Assembly: GCA_020744225.1 (NCBI GenBank)
Contig: JAGMWG010000003.1
Coordinates: 124,001 to 188,000, forward strand
Direction: 5' to 3'
DNA from: Paraphoma chrysanthemicola
Lineage: Eukaryota > Ascomycota > Dothideomycetes > Pleosporales > Phaeosphaeriaceae
Length of the DNA stretch: 64,000 nucleotides
Under the pieces are notes generated by a model that saw only the letters and a program-made list of their open reading frames with translations, searched no databases and was not told the DNA's origin. Positions within the stretch are counted from its first letter, which is position 1. Every line of letters begins with the position of its first letter. Below are positions 44,972 to 56,606 of this stretch, in pieces. The position numbers were made by a program, and so were the translations under genes.

Positions 44972-47271
44972 AGGTGTGGAGAGGATGAATAGGCTTGTTG
45001 TTGGACGAATTAAGGTATGTATACATCGTCCGAGACTCAAGATGAATAATGCTAATTGCGAACAGGAGATCAGTTTGTCACGGTGTTCCGGTTTCGCGTA
45101 CTTTAGACTTTGGGGATTCAGTTCTGGATGTCTGCTCTCGCTATACCCTTTTCTTTCCGTAAATGTCATCACGTCGTTTTCCCTTTGCTCTCACCACCGG
45201 CGGTAGTTCCCGAAATTTCAATGTCGACGAATAGATCTCTCGGCGTAGATATGTCATGCATGGCCTTACCAGCCCGGGAATGTGTTTTATGTCGCTCAGT
45301 CAAGAATTGCGTTAGCTTTTGGAGCGTTCAAGCGTCGCATACATAGCATGTAGATACCCCAGTGCGTCGCGCTCTGTCTTGGACAAGCGATGCATACGTT
45401 TTCCCCCCCGCACGACTCTGATTTTAGCGAGGCGTTGGAGGGTACTTTGACTTGACTGTTTCATCAATAATTGTAGCACTATATACTATATATGAACTTC
45501 AAGTTTGTACAGCTTATGAGAAGTCTGCCGCGTATGCGATGTCACCTGTACGCGGATGAAGTAGTCTTCACACGTCCACCCGCTTGCACTCGTTGTTGAA
45601 GTGACCAAGCCTTCCATGTTTATGCTACAGAAGCCGAGGCGCAGTTTTAATCACACTCACTAAGCGGTAGTAACATGCGTCTGCCCTCACGTTGGTGTTG
45701 GGCCAGACGTCCAAGTGCGCGTGCTGTGCCGCAATACGGCTCTGCACCGTGACCGGTTGTCGGGTCTCGGCATCTTGTTCATCAACTTGATGCCCAACAG
45801 CCAAATCGTACGAAGCTTTATGATAAAGGCCATTTGGCATCGACTCCTTGAGGCGAAGCAGACTTTGTGCAACTTCTCGTACTCGCATGAAGATAAGCTT
45901 AAGGCTCCTTCAACGCCACACTTTGCGCCACGGCTTCTCAACGGCAAGCTCTCCGGCCTAAGGCGGGTGTTTGACATCGTAATGTGAGACTTTGCCATTG
46001 ACACGTTGTGGCGAGCGCCCAACGATACGCCTTTGCCGCATCGCGTGTCGGCCTGAGACCCGTCTGGCGATCTTCAAGATGACCCCAATCCCCATGAGAC
46101 GAGCTCAACCACCAGGCCCAGCAACAAGGTGAGGTTAAGTGCGCAGCAGAGGGACGTTGGGCTGATTTGCTTACCGCTCATTTCGTTTATTCACCGCTCA
46201 TCGTTGGCGAAGGCAATAATGTGCAATTGTGCGGACTAGACTACACAGCCATCGTACGAGCAGAAAGGTCCACCCTTCCGCTATTTTACGGCGCACAGCA
46301 AAGTCCGGCGTACGCCGACGGTGAAAAGATGTGTTGGAGTCATGTTAAGCTTCATTTCTCCGCGCGGCTATGCCCTTTCGCCCTTATAGGGCTGCAGGGC
46401 GCATGGCCCCTGGTATTTGACAGCATAGAATGACTTCTTCAAGGAGATGAGCTCAAGGATCTGTAGTACCTTGCGTCTCGGGTGGTGGGCTGCACTGATT
46501 TGGCTTTGGATCGCTTGAGAGCCATGCGCTGCTGCTGCCTAGGAGGACGCGCTGCGGGCAACCCTGCGAAGCCTCACAGATCAGGCAAATACCTGCAGCG
46601 CCGTCGGTACCAAATCCGAAGGCTAGACTGCACGATTACTAGACGTCGAATCTATGGTCTCGTGCTACGAAAGGCAGACTGGGTCGGGAGTGAGGTTGAA
46701 TATCAGCCGGGTGCCAGTCCGATGAGGTAGGGGAAGTTTTGACGCGTCGCGCTTCCCGATTGAGCGACCCCGCGAAACCGACAAGACGTCCCAAGCCTTC
46801 AGTCTGCTGAGACACCTCGCACCACCAGCATCGCACAATCATTGCGAGGTAAGCGCACGGCAGTGGACACAACGCGGTATCAAATTTCCGCACAGGCAGA
46901 TCGGACTTGCTCGCTCTCCACCTCGTTCTCGACGGACATGATGCAGACGTGGTGACTGGATTTGCATCATGTACCTACCAGCAACTCGGCCACGATGACC
47001 AAGAATCCGGAATGCCCAGGGTCTACGGCAGCCGGTCCGAAAAGCATTGCAAAGTAAGCAAATGTGGCATTCGTCATCGAATTCCATTCGGGCAGGTGAT
47101 GCAGCCCGGAATTCTCCGCAACGACGCTTGAGTCGTGTTCTTCGTTATCTCTAGAAAGCGACATTTGGCGGAATCCAAGGCATACCAACAGCTTGCACCA
47201 CCTTCGACGTCTATGTCCACCCGGGACCGGGTATCTGGGAATCTTGCAGCCTCCACTCAAAGACGATCCAA
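44972..47271. other. Intergenic, 2.3 kb, no supported gene
   Basis: Frames at 45625-46022, 46167-46433 and 46482-46730 overlap each other and show no domain or signal peptide. The right end is the promoter of the arrestin-like gene. Nothing else is recognised. Confidence 0.5.
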
Positions 47272-48660
47272 ATGGCGGCTGCGGTGTCTAGCCACTCCAC
47301 ATCACAGCAGCAACCTCGGCAGCTGTACTGCTACGTTGCTCAGCCAAGTCTCTATTCCGACCACTATCCAAACCGTGAGAACACTCCGGAGGGCCTGGTC
47401 TCCATCGCCCTCACGCGTTCCAGTCACCGCAGTCTCAATACCAACAACGATGCGGTGAAGGGCGTTGTGCTGGTCCAGACCAAGATCAAAGCACAACGTG
47501 TCTCAATCAAATTCATTGGCCGAAGTACCTGTCGCGTTACCAACGACCGCAACCCCGGAAGTCACCATACCGCCACCATTGATCTCTTCTGTCACGAGAA
47601 AATACTACTCCCACGAGACGTACCCAGTGCAGACTGCCCGGCGGGGCGGAAAGAGTACCCTTTTGAGTTCAGATTCCCGGAGCACGTGGAATTAGATCCG
47701 ACATTGCAAAATAATGCTCCCTTCAAGCCAGATGATGTCTTCGAGCACGAGAAAGGACATCAACTTCCTCCATCGCTCTGGTGGAACGAGAACACAATTC
47801 GCAGCGAGTATTTCCTCGAAGCTGAGTTCATTACGGAGCACCGCTCTTTCACCCTAAATCCAGTAGCCGTCCATCAATTACGATTCAGTCCATCTGTACC
47901 AGAGGTGGGCCTACCAGAACCTACTGCTCTGCTTCCTACGCCACCCATACGCTTTGAAAGACGATCAAGACCATCGACCCCCGAGCCTGGCCAAGGTAGG
48001 CGGGGCCCGCTCAAGCGGCTGAAGAGTAGCTTGAAGAGCGATAAGTCCGAAGAACCTTCTTCGACCTCTTTACTCGTTCTCAGTGTACCGTCTCAGTATC
48101 GGGTCGGTGCAGCAACTACCCTCAAAGTCTCTCTACAGGCAACGCTTAGCGATGGTCTTACGCAGCCTGAGCCCGTCTACCTCCGCGGTATCCGCGCTCA
48201 AGCCCTCGCCTACATCGCCTACCGCATCCCCACATCATCGGCATCAAACGGAGAAATCCGCAAGGACAGCACAGTGAAATTTGACCTTTTCAATCGCCGC
48301 TACGGCAAACCAGGTCTCGAAATCACAAACAACACATCCATCGAAGCCTTTAACGTCAACGTCATTGTTCCGCCGACCTTCAAGACGTACGGCGTCGCAG
48401 TGACGTACGATGTTCATTACGACCTACTACTAGAATGTGGAGGCAAGGAGTCGGAGCATGAGGTTGAAGTGAAAGATGTCACCATTGCGCCAATGACGAG
48501 AGAAGGCGGACACCTGGGACCGCCTGAGACACCGCCACCACCACAACGAGGGTCGATGGAAAGTGCGGCACCTTCGTATGGTTGGTATGGACACTTGAGA
48601 TCCAGGTCTGTCAGTGTATGGAGGCCGGAGTCGCCGCCGCCAGGTTATTCACAGGAGTAG
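47272..48660 (+). CDS. Arrestin-like protein with PY motif
   Basis: A 462-aa single-exon alpha-arrestin-like protein. Fungal arrestin-related trafficking adaptors recruit Rsp5-type ubiquitin ligases to membrane transporters and trigger endocytosis. The N-terminal beta-sandwich is visible around VKGVVLVQTKIKAQRVSIKF, YPFEFRFPEHV and the segment ending RSFTLNP. A Ser/Pro/Arg-rich linker (about 225-265) precedes the second sandwich with SLLVLSVPSQYRVGAATTLKV and NVNVIVPPTF. The tail is Pro-rich and ends in PPPGY (455-459), a PPxY motif that binds WW domains of Rsp5. The start has a good context (CCAA ATG GCG). The exact subgroup (LDB19/ART1-like or another) is uncertain. It converges with the cupin gene, stops 180 bp apart. 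Confidence 0.85.
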   Translation: MAAAVSSHSTSQQQPRQLYCYVAQPSLYSDHYPNRENTPEGLVSIALTRSSHRSLNTNNDAVKGVVLVQTKIKAQRVSIKFIGRSTCRVTNDRNPGSHHTATIDLFCHEKILLPRDVPSADCPAGRKEYPFEFRFPEHVELDPTLQNNAPFKPDDVFEHEKGHQLPPSLWWNENTIRSEYFLEAEFITEHRSFTLNPVAVHQLRFSPSVPEVGLPEPTALLPTPPIRFERRSRPSTPEPGQGRRGPLKRLKSSLKSDKSEEPSSTSLLVLSVPSQYRVGAATTLKVSLQATLSDGLTQPEPVYLRGIRAQALAYIAYRIPTSSASNGEIRKDSTVKFDLFNRRYGKPGLEITNNTSIEAFNVNVIVPPTFKTYGVAVTYDVHYDLLLECGGKESEHEVEVKDVTIAPMTREGGHLGPPETPPPPQRGSMESAAPSYGWYGHLRSRSVSVWRPESPPPGYSQE

Positions 48661-48840
48661 CTACGAATCAATAGCATGATACTCTTTTCAAGTCCTGATT
48701 TCAAAAGAGTCACGTGATGCTGACACCATTGTTATTGCAGCACAGCCGTCCTCATTGAGAACGCACATGCGCCAAACAGCAAGAATCATAGTCATACACT
48801 ATCCTTTTTCCACGTATTCCTCTCTTACTCCATCACCAAA

Positions 48841-49711
48841 TCAATATTTCCCACTCTCATTAACCTCCCCACTCTTCTCATTCTCTGCCTTACTCTTCAA
48901 CGCCCACTCTGGCGCCTCATCAATCCCATCATCCTCCGCCTTGTCGCCCTCCTCCTTCGTCTTGTGCACACTACTTGGCAAATGCTCGGCCGGCGAATAA
49001 ACTGTAATCAATTCCAGCGGCTGGTCGCCTTTTGTGACGAATTGATGCTGTGTTCCGGCTGGAACGACGACGACGTCGCCGGCGCTGACTTCTTGGTCCT
49101 TGCCGTTGACGGTCGCGAGGCCGCGACCGGATGTGAATAGGAGGATTTGATCGACTGTATGGACCTAGTTGATGTCAATTCACCATACTCATATCACAAC
49201 TTTACATATTCCAGCTAGGGTGCAGCCTTTTTCCATTTATACCCCGTGCGTCCAGCGCTTCGCTCCTCAATGGTCTTGCAGCGCATCCAGACACCGATCA
49301 ATCAATAAATCCCAATCCCTACCTCCTCCCACCAAAAAAAAGCAACAATGAAAATACTAGAGGACTTACTTCATCCCCAATATCCCCACCAACAGGGACT
49401 TCCATGGCAACAATCTGACTAAACAGCCCCGTATGCAGCACGGTCCTGAAATCTCCAAACTCCCTCTTCTCGCTCGTCAAGCCTTTGAAATACACCATCT
49501 CATGTTTTGGCGGCGCGTTCTCCCTGTTGCCGAGCTTCTTGTAGCTTTCCATTGTGGATTTCGCGGACATGTTTGCTGATGTGCTGAATGATGAATGGAG
49601 CGGTGAGGGGAGAAGACGCGTGGGTTTAGCAAGGGTGATGCGTGATGGGTTGCGAAGGGTGTTTGGGGAGCGGATAAGTCGATAAGACGTATTCTGCACA
49701 GTTTTAAGCAT
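48841..49711 (-). CDS. Cupin-domain protein, probably mitochondrial
   Basis: Two exons, 49711-49370 and 49164-48841, give 221 aa. The intron is 205 nt, long for this genome, but has GTAAGT and CTAG signals and joins in phase 0. The cupin core is in two parts: MEVPVGGDIGDEVH ending at the exon junction, then QILLFTSGRGLATVNG and GDVVVVPAGTQHQF, the second cupin motif with a metal-ligand-type His. The first 47 residues are basic, Ser/Thr-rich and without acids, ending in SSFSTSAN, which looks like a mitochondrial presequence. An internal ATG at 49570 would give a cytosolic form. The C-terminal 40 residues are charged. The substrate is not predictable; bacterial cupins with this layout are often uncharacterised. 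Confidence 0.82.
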
Positions 49712-50642
49712 TGAGGAATATATGTAAAATCGCTTCTCTTAGCACGCAGACGTGGGATTGATTATGTATTCGCGACATGTATGTCATGCGTTGTGGTCTA
49801 GATGGGAGCGGGTATGGATGACGTCAGGATCGAGTCACTTTGTTGCTTTCGGCGCGAATTGAGATGCCGCGATGGGCTGGGGACGAGTAGTAGGCATTTT
49901 CATTGGTGTGGAATATGGTCAAGGGTTGGTGGTTGGTGCGTTTTGACGGATCTGATGAGGTGATGGTTATGCGGGTGGTGAGTAAGCAAGGCTGGGTCAA
50001 GGGGCTGACAGGTGGGGTTCTGCTTTGGACTGTGAGCTGTATGGAATAGGAAATGGTTTGGGAATTATAGTAATCGTGTGGACTTTTGGAGGAGCGTATG
50101 GCTTTCGTGAAGAGATTTGCGATCTGGATAATTCGGAATGAGTGAGCGAAGGGGAGATGTCGCTGTAGCGCGAAATAGTGAAGGTAGGAGAACTTGAGAA
50201 AGATGTGATGACAAGATATTAGTAGATTTTGTAGATGCTGAGTGTTGCTTTAATGTACAATGTGGTGAATCTCGTCTGGCGAGACTAATGCTACAGATGA
50301 TATGATGCGGCTCCAAACGCCACCATCGTCTGCTAGCTATCATTCAAGATCGTGTAACGGTCGAAATGTCACGTCACGCCCGTATAGATGCCAACAGATC
50401 AACCATCTTTTAGGTCCTTGATCTAGGCCTGTTTTGAAGGCCCGTGTTTGGATCAAGCGAATTTCGGGAGCAATCGGCACAGGCATCGTTGAGGATGCCG
50501 TGCCTTCTTCGTGTGCGGCGCGTACACAAAACTAGCAGCGGAGTGTGCACCGCGTAAGACTTGCTCTGGCTGGCATAACCATATTGGCTGCATTCCATGC
50601 GTTGTCATCTTCGTATCACCCTCGTCGACTCCGTCTCTTCAT
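49712..50642. other. Intergenic, 0.9 kb
   Basis: Upstream region of the cupin gene and 3' flank of the ABC transporter gene. Short frames only; nothing recognised. Confidence 0.55.
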
Positions 50643-53043
50643 TCAGACGCGATTCCGATTCGCTTCCTCTCGCGATTCGTGCTCCAGCTCTTCCTCAATC
50701 TCCTCGATCTCCGTTGGCATAGGGCTCTTAATGCTGGCAGGCTCCTCGCCTCCACTCATTTGCCATTCCATGAGCTTGTTGAATGCACCTGTTGGGTTTC
50801 CTGTGAGCTCCTCGTATGTGCCTTCCTCCGCTACCTGACCCTCTGAGTTGATGCAGATGATGCGATCCGAGCGCTTGATGGTAGATAGGCGATGAGCAAT
50901 ACTGATTGTTGTGTTGTTCTCCATGAGCAGCTTGCTCAGTGCTTGGTTGACAAGCGTTTCTGATTCGGCGTCCAATGCGCTTGTCGCTTCATCGAGGATG
51001 AGAATGTCGGGCTTCTTAATGAGTGCGCGTGCAATGGCTATGCGCTGCTTCTGGCCACCAGAGAGCTGTGTGCCTCTTGCGCCAACATGCGTTTCCAAAC
51101 CATCAGGCTACTTCTGTTAGCAATGTCATGTGTGGGGTTGAGATGTGACTTACAAAGTCGCTGATGAACTGACAATTCGCCTTGCGTGCAGCAGCGACAA
51201 TTTCAGCGCGAGTGGCGTGTGGCACACCATAAGCGATGTTCTCCGCAATGGTGCCGGAGAAGAGAACCGGCTCTTGCCCGACAAATCCAATCTTCCGCCT
51301 CAGTTGCTTTGCATTTAACTTTGTGATGTCCCGGCCGTGTACGGTGATGGTACCGGCTGTAGGCACGTAGAAGCGAAGGAGCAGACTAGCAACAGTAGAC
51401 TTTCCAGCACCACTTGGCGCTACGATAGCGACATTGGTGCCCTGTTCGATCTTGAAGTTGAGATCCTTGAAGATGGTGACAGCTGGCCGAGTGGGGTAGC
51501 TGAACGAGACGTTCTTGAACTCGATCGGACCGCGTGCGGACTTTACTGGCTCACCTCTGGTCGGCGATATCGATGGCTGGCGATCTTGGAGTTCGAAGAG
51601 GCGACTCGCCGCTCCAACGCCCTTCATCATCTCGCCGTAGAAGCCAGATAGGCCAACCATGCTTGATCCAGCATAAGCCGTGTACATCAGAAACGATGAG
51701 AGCTCGCCGATGGAGATAATGCCGTTCGTCACCATGCCACCGCCGACGTACAGAATCGCAATAATGGTCAAGTTGCCCATCAGTCCAGTGCTGCCGTAGA
51801 AGCTTGCAGCCACGAGAGCTTCCCGCTTTCCAAGCTCAAATATACGCTTGATTTGACGGTTGTAACGTGCAGCCTCTTGCACCTCTCCCGCGAATGCTTG
51901 GCTCGTTCTGACATTGCCTAAGCGCTCTTCGGCGATCTTGGTCAGCGTACCGAGATTCTTCTGGATCTTGCGACTGAGGTTGCGCAGCGCTCGGCCAGAG
52001 AAAAAGGCGACAATGGCGACGGGTGGGGCGATCAGAGCAAGAATTCCAGTCAACTTCAGGCTGACGTATCCCATCATGACGAAACCAGCTGCGCCACTGA
52101 CTAGCGAACGGAGCCCGTCGGAGAGGTTTTGGGTGATGCTCTTTCCAACGATGATGGTATCTGATCCGAGACGGGAGATGAGGTCACCGACGCGGTTGGC
52201 ATCGAAGAACTCGGCATTCTGCACAAAGGTCTTGCGGTACAGCTGTGATCGCAAGCGCGCAACGATGCGCTCTCCGACTATGCGCAGGATGATGATGCGG
52301 CCGAAGTTGAATGCGGCGCCAGCGGTGAGGAAGCCAGCCAGCGCGAAGTAGAAGGTCGTTTGGTCTAGTCCAAAAAGCAGTCCGTCGGTCTTCTCTGCCT
52401 GTGTTGCAGCGTCCAGAATGCGGCCGATGGAGAAGGGAATGGACATGGAAATGGCGGACCCGCAGATGAGGAACAAGAAAGCCCACGATAGCGTACCCAT
52501 CTCGGGCTTTGCAATCTTGATCAACCTCCAGATCTCCTTCATGCCGCCGGGGGTGCCTTGGCTGCCCGATCCATCCTTGCTCAGCTTCGCGCTGAGATTG
52601 ACCTGCCGCGCTGCAGCCGCCTTCTCCGACTTTGCAAATCCTTGCTCGCCGTCTTCTACCTCCGCATCGTGCTCCTCCAGGTCTATGACGCCCCGCTCCT
52701 TGATCTCGTCCTTGTACGACTTGCGCGGTCTCGACGGCGTCTTCACCTCCTTCGACGCCTCTGCCAGTAATGTCGACGCGGTGAACATGCGAATGGGGTG
52801 CTGGAAGCCATTGCGACGCGTGGTGCCGGCGGTTGCGAAGCGGAAGGCGGAGGCGGCGGGGATGAGGCAGGCGGCGCAGCTTCTTTGCGTCCTTATTGCA
52901 CCGGTCGAGGTTTGTGATGGTGCCGTCTTCGTAGCAAAACCTCTTGATATTGGCTGCGACGGGATTCGCGCTTGTATGTGGGAGAACAGAGCTCCGTTGC
53001 CAGGGCCGTGCCAGGCCTTCGCGGAGAAGGCAAGACCGCGCAT
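50643..53043 (-). CDS. mdl1: Mitochondrial ABC half-transporter, MDL1-like
   Basis: An ABCB-type half-transporter of the mitochondrial inner membrane; yeast Mdl1 exports peptides from the matrix. Two exons, 53043-51154 and 51107-50643, with a 46-nt intron, give 784 aa. The N-terminus is basic and Ser/Ala-rich, fitting a presequence. The transmembrane domain runs from about residue 175 to 470. The nucleotide-binding domain has Walker A APSGAGKST (about 542-550, matching [AG]x4GK[ST]), the Q-loop GQEPVLFS, signature LSGGQ (645-649), Walker B ILILDEATSALD (about 665-676) and the H-loop SIAHRLSTI. The tail is Glu-rich. The intron lies between the Q-loop and the signature. A longer frame upstream starts at TTG, so the ATG at 53043 is used. 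MDL2 or an ABCB10-like paralogue are alternatives. Confidence 0.9.
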
Positions 53044-53751
53044 AGTGGGCGCAGGCAGACTTTTGTCTACCGGAGGGTGAGGGTGAATTGGCGCTCTGGT
53101 GCGGCACTCGACATGGTGCTGGCCGTGTGGTGAGTCGATGACAGGTGCTCGGCGTGTAAGACGAGCTACTGACAAAAGTTGTCGGCCTCGGATAATGACG
53201 AAATGAAGCGAAGTCGATCGGGCCCGCCCACGTGCGGCGGCGCTCCGATCTACGGGACAGACCGCGGCAAGATTGCGACAACTTCAATGATTACCACAGT
53301 AGTCTCAACAACACCAAGATGCCTTGCAAGACCATCCACAGTATGCGACAGCCTGCAATAGCCTCAGAGCGGGCGCTGAGCGCACAACGTCACCCAGGCA
53401 AGCTTTGTGGCTGATTGCTTTTGTTACACAACCATCCCCCACTCCGCCGTTTGTCCGCCCTCAAAGGCGAACCACGCCCAACGCGGAAGGAATCGTCCAA
53501 AAAATGTGTACACTCTGCACAAACTCATGGTAATCTCTTTTCTCTGTCGCGTAAGACTGTATCGTAGAACGACAGATACGGCGCACGCTTGAGCATAGCC
53601 CCAACTATGACTGGAAGGCGTCAATGCGACCATGTCACTTCGACTCATCCCAAGGTTCAATGCACTTGCCTATACATCAATAATACTCTCTCCTCTCCCA
53701 ATCACTTTCATTCAGTCCACTCGCCATTCTCTCCACGTCTCAACCAGAACC
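53044..53751. other. Divergent promoter region
   Basis: About 700 bp between the ABC transporter and RNA cyclase start codons. An in-frame ATG at 53632 could extend the cyclase by 40 residues. No other feature is recognised. Confidence 0.5.
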
Positions 53752-54987
53752 ATGCCGCATGCAAAGTACCCCACTCCCCTTCACCTTGAGGGAACCACAC
53801 TCGAAGGCGGCGGGCAACTCCTGCGCGTCGCCCTCGGTCTAGCAGCACTGACCAAGAAGCCAATCACCATAACCAACATCCGTGGCAAGCGCCATGGTGG
53901 CGGCGGCCTCAAAGCTCAACATCTGACTTGCGTACAATGGCTCAGTCAAGCATGCAATGCACGCCTCAGTGGCATGGGCTTGAAGAGCAAAGAAATCACT
54001 TTCAGTCCTTCTCAAAACCCTGCACCGCTGAACATTGACTCGACGGGCGGAGAAATTCGAATCACGCAGAACACGCCCGGTAGCATCAACCTCGTCTTCC
54101 AAGCTATACTTCCGTTCCTGCTCTTCAGCGGAGCTCGCGATCCTATCCGTGTCAGAATAAGCGGTGGGACAAATGTGTCCAACTCACCTTCTCACGAATA
54201 CGTCTCCGAAGTCCTCCTGCCTATGCTCACGCGTATTGGTATCCCGTCTATTTCTGTTCAACTGCATTCACGCGGCTGGTCGCAAGGGAGGACGTGCGTC
54301 GGCAGCGTGACGTTCACCATTAAGCCATTGACAGGCAAACTCCCTGCTTTCTCACTTGTGGAAAGAGGGAGCATCACACATGTCAAAGCCATCATTGTCG
54401 CTCCCCGAGAAACAGAACGCGATTTCAGAGATGAACTCGAGATGATGTTTGACAAACGCTCTTCAATGATCTTCGGTACCAATACTCAGGGCTGGGACAC
54501 AGAGATCACGTTCGAGCCATCTCACCACGAGAAACGATACTACCTCCTCCTCATCGCCACGTCCTCAACAGGCATAAAGTTCGGGCGGGACTGGTTATAC
54601 GACCAAGCCATTCGCCCGGGAAAGTCAGAACACATTCCACGCACGATAGTCAAGCAGGTGTCTGATGAGTTGCTGGTTGAGATTGCGCATGAGGGATGCG
54701 TGGATGAGTATGCGAGAGATCAGGTTGTGGTTTTTCAGGCGCTTGCGGAGGGCAAGAGCAGAGTTGATGCGGGTTTGAAAACCGGGGCCAAGAACAGGTT
54801 GAGTCTACATACGAGGACGGCAATGTGGGTTGCTGAGAAGACGCTTGGTGTGAATTTTGATGAAGAGGATGGGTGCGAGGGGATTGCTTTCGATCCACAA
54901 GGAGCACGATCAGTAGAGGCGGAAGAGAAGGATATACCACATCTGGCTGGAGACATCCAGAACCTCAATATTTCAACAACAACATAA
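53752..54987 (+). CDS. rtcA: RNA 3'-terminal phosphate cyclase
   Basis: An ATP-dependent enzyme that turns RNA 3'-phosphates into 2',3'-cyclic phosphates, acting in RNA end processing. It is a single exon of 411 aa; typical members have 340-370, and the excess is in the C-terminal tail and a few insertions. The N-terminal signature EGGGQ (residues 18-22) with LLRVALGLAALT is clear, as are LKAQHL, GGTNVSNSPSHEY and, near the end, VDEYARDQVVVFQALAEG. His353 in SLHTRTAMW aligns, by my reading, with the nucleotidylated active-site His of bacterial RtcA, which separates true cyclases from Rcl1 proteins. I chose the ATG at 53752; starting at 53632 would add a 40-residue leader that could be a mitochondrial presequence. 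Confidence 0.9.
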   Translation: MPHAKYPTPLHLEGTTLEGGGQLLRVALGLAALTKKPITITNIRGKRHGGGGLKAQHLTCVQWLSQACNARLSGMGLKSKEITFSPSQNPAPLNIDSTGGEIRITQNTPGSINLVFQAILPFLLFSGARDPIRVRISGGTNVSNSPSHEYVSEVLLPMLTRIGIPSISVQLHSRGWSQGRTCVGSVTFTIKPLTGKLPAFSLVERGSITHVKAIIVAPRETERDFRDELEMMFDKRSSMIFGTNTQGWDTEITFEPSHHEKRYYLLLIATSSTGIKFGRDWLYDQAIRPGKSEHIPRTIVKQVSDELLVEIAHEGCVDEYARDQVVVFQALAEGKSRVDAGLKTGAKNRLSLHTRTAMWVAEKTLGVNFDEEDGCEGIAFDPQGARSVEAEEKDIPHLAGDIQNLNISTTT

Positions 54988-55009
54988 TCGCCTCCCCTCA
55001 CCGGATGCT

Positions 55010-56606
55010 TCACAAGGCATACCTAAACCCCCGCGCCTCCCCGTCCGTCAAATTACTGAACCCATCCACCACTGCCGCCTCTCCACCCCCTTGTCCCCAC
55101 ATCTTATCCCTCTTGCGATTCTCCCTCGCCATCCACCCAGCCAGGAAAGCCGCAACAACCACCATGCCCGCATAACACACAATCAGCCCCGTCAGCGCCG
55201 AAAAATACCTCGGCGCCTCCCTCGCAAAGAAGATATTCGCGCCCGCAATATTCCCCGCTGCGTAGAAAACAAACCACAGACCGTTCGCCGTGCTACGTTT
55301 TGTATGCCCCGCGATGTTGGTAGTCAAAAGGTTCCAGGATAATATGACGGGCGCGCCGATGATGTACTGGAGCCAGGTACATTCAACCAGTGTCCAGCGC
55401 TGACTCAACGGCGTGAGTCTGATCCCAAGCAACCCGCCGAGAGGAGGGAGGCATATAAACGCCAGAATCAAACAGCGCGTATTCTTAAAATAACCCGCCG
55501 CCAGCCCGCACAACGGGACGACTACGAATTCAATCGCACCCGTCGGAAGTTGCAACAGCGTCGCATATATCCCCGAGAACCCAAACCCACGGATCAAACT
55601 CGATGCGAAATTCGATACGCCGCCATTAATCACGCCGCACGCGAGACCAATCAGCATGAGACAATGTACCTTCACATCCAGCAGCGCCTCAACCGCCTGA
55701 TGCATATCAAACTGCTTCGTCTTGACGCCAATCATATTCCCCGCAATCCGATCAATCGCCACAATGCGCTGCTTATGCGACAAGAACTTGGCCGTGCTCG
55801 GACTATCAGGCATAACCCAGAGGAACACCCACGCCCACACGAAATTCACGAGCCCGATGACCAGGAAAATAAGCTGCCAGGTTTTGATGTGTGGACTGTG
55901 TGCGTGGCCTAGACCGTAACCCAAAAGGGCGCCGAGCATAGTCGCTGCGCCGTTAAATGCGAGAAACACACACATGCGCAACGGCTGTTCAGACCGCGTG
56001 TAAAACATGCTGACGATGTTCATTATCGCGGGACTAATCGAGGCTTCGAACATGCCCAGCAGGAAGCGCAGCGCGAGCATGCCAGCGTAATTCTTCGCCG
56101 CGACGTGGCAGCATAGTAAAATCGACCAAGTCAGAATCATGCTGCCGGTGTATTTGGACACGGGGAGTCGCTGGATCAAGTAGTTTGCCGGCAGCGCCCA
56201 GAAGAGGTAGCCGAAGTTGAAGATGGCGGCGACCCACGAGTAGCGTTGGCCTTGGAGGCCGAGGTCGGGGGTGAGGGTGTAGGCGTTTGCGTAGTTGAGG
56301 GAGAGTTTGTCGAGGAATTGTATCATGTAGGTCATGCAGATCTGGTGTCGTGGTTAGTATGAGGATGTTTGATGGCGGGTTTATTGAGGATGGTGGTTTT
56401 TTTGTGATTCGTACCATTGGCATTATGACCCAGTCGATCTTGCGAAGGACGACTTTTCGTTCTGCTTCCAGCTCTTCTCGCGAGTATTGGCGGACTTCGA
56501 GATACAGGTCTGCGCCGATATCACGCATCTGCTTCTCAGCAGCGATTTGCCCTTCATCGACACTTGTGTCCCGCACTGGCGAGATGTCATTCTGTTTTTC
56601 AGACAT
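55010..56606 (-). CDS. MFS permease, Dal5/allantoate-like (ACS family)
   Basis: A plasma-membrane 12-segment transporter of the anion:cation symporter family, which in fungi takes up allantoate, ureidosuccinate, nicotinate, pantothenate, dipeptides or other organic anions. Two exons, 56606-56415 and 56341-55010, split by a 73-nt intron, give 507 aa, the usual length. After a cytosolic N-terminus of about 60 residues, the first segment contains FLDKLSLNYANAY; the family motif FNFGYLFWALPANYLIQRLPV follows. The central loop (VMPDSPSTAKFLSHKQR) and the second half with FASSLIRGFGFSG match the family. The C-terminus is cytosolic. Substrate cannot be read from sequence. Its stop lies 22 bp from that of the convergent RNA cyclase gene, so their 3' UTRs must overlap. 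Confidence 0.9.

Noticed and set aside
45625..46022. Overlapping 87-111 codon frames in both directions
   Set aside because: Neither shows domain content; some start at GTG rather than ATG.
51400..51430. Ala instead of the first Gly in Walker A of the MDL1-like protein
   Set aside because: The P-loop consensus allows Ala or Gly at that position, and all other ATPase motifs are intact.
52184..53287. 367-codon minus-strand frame
   Set aside because: A shadow frame of the ABC transporter exon; its content is Arg/Ser/Pro noise.
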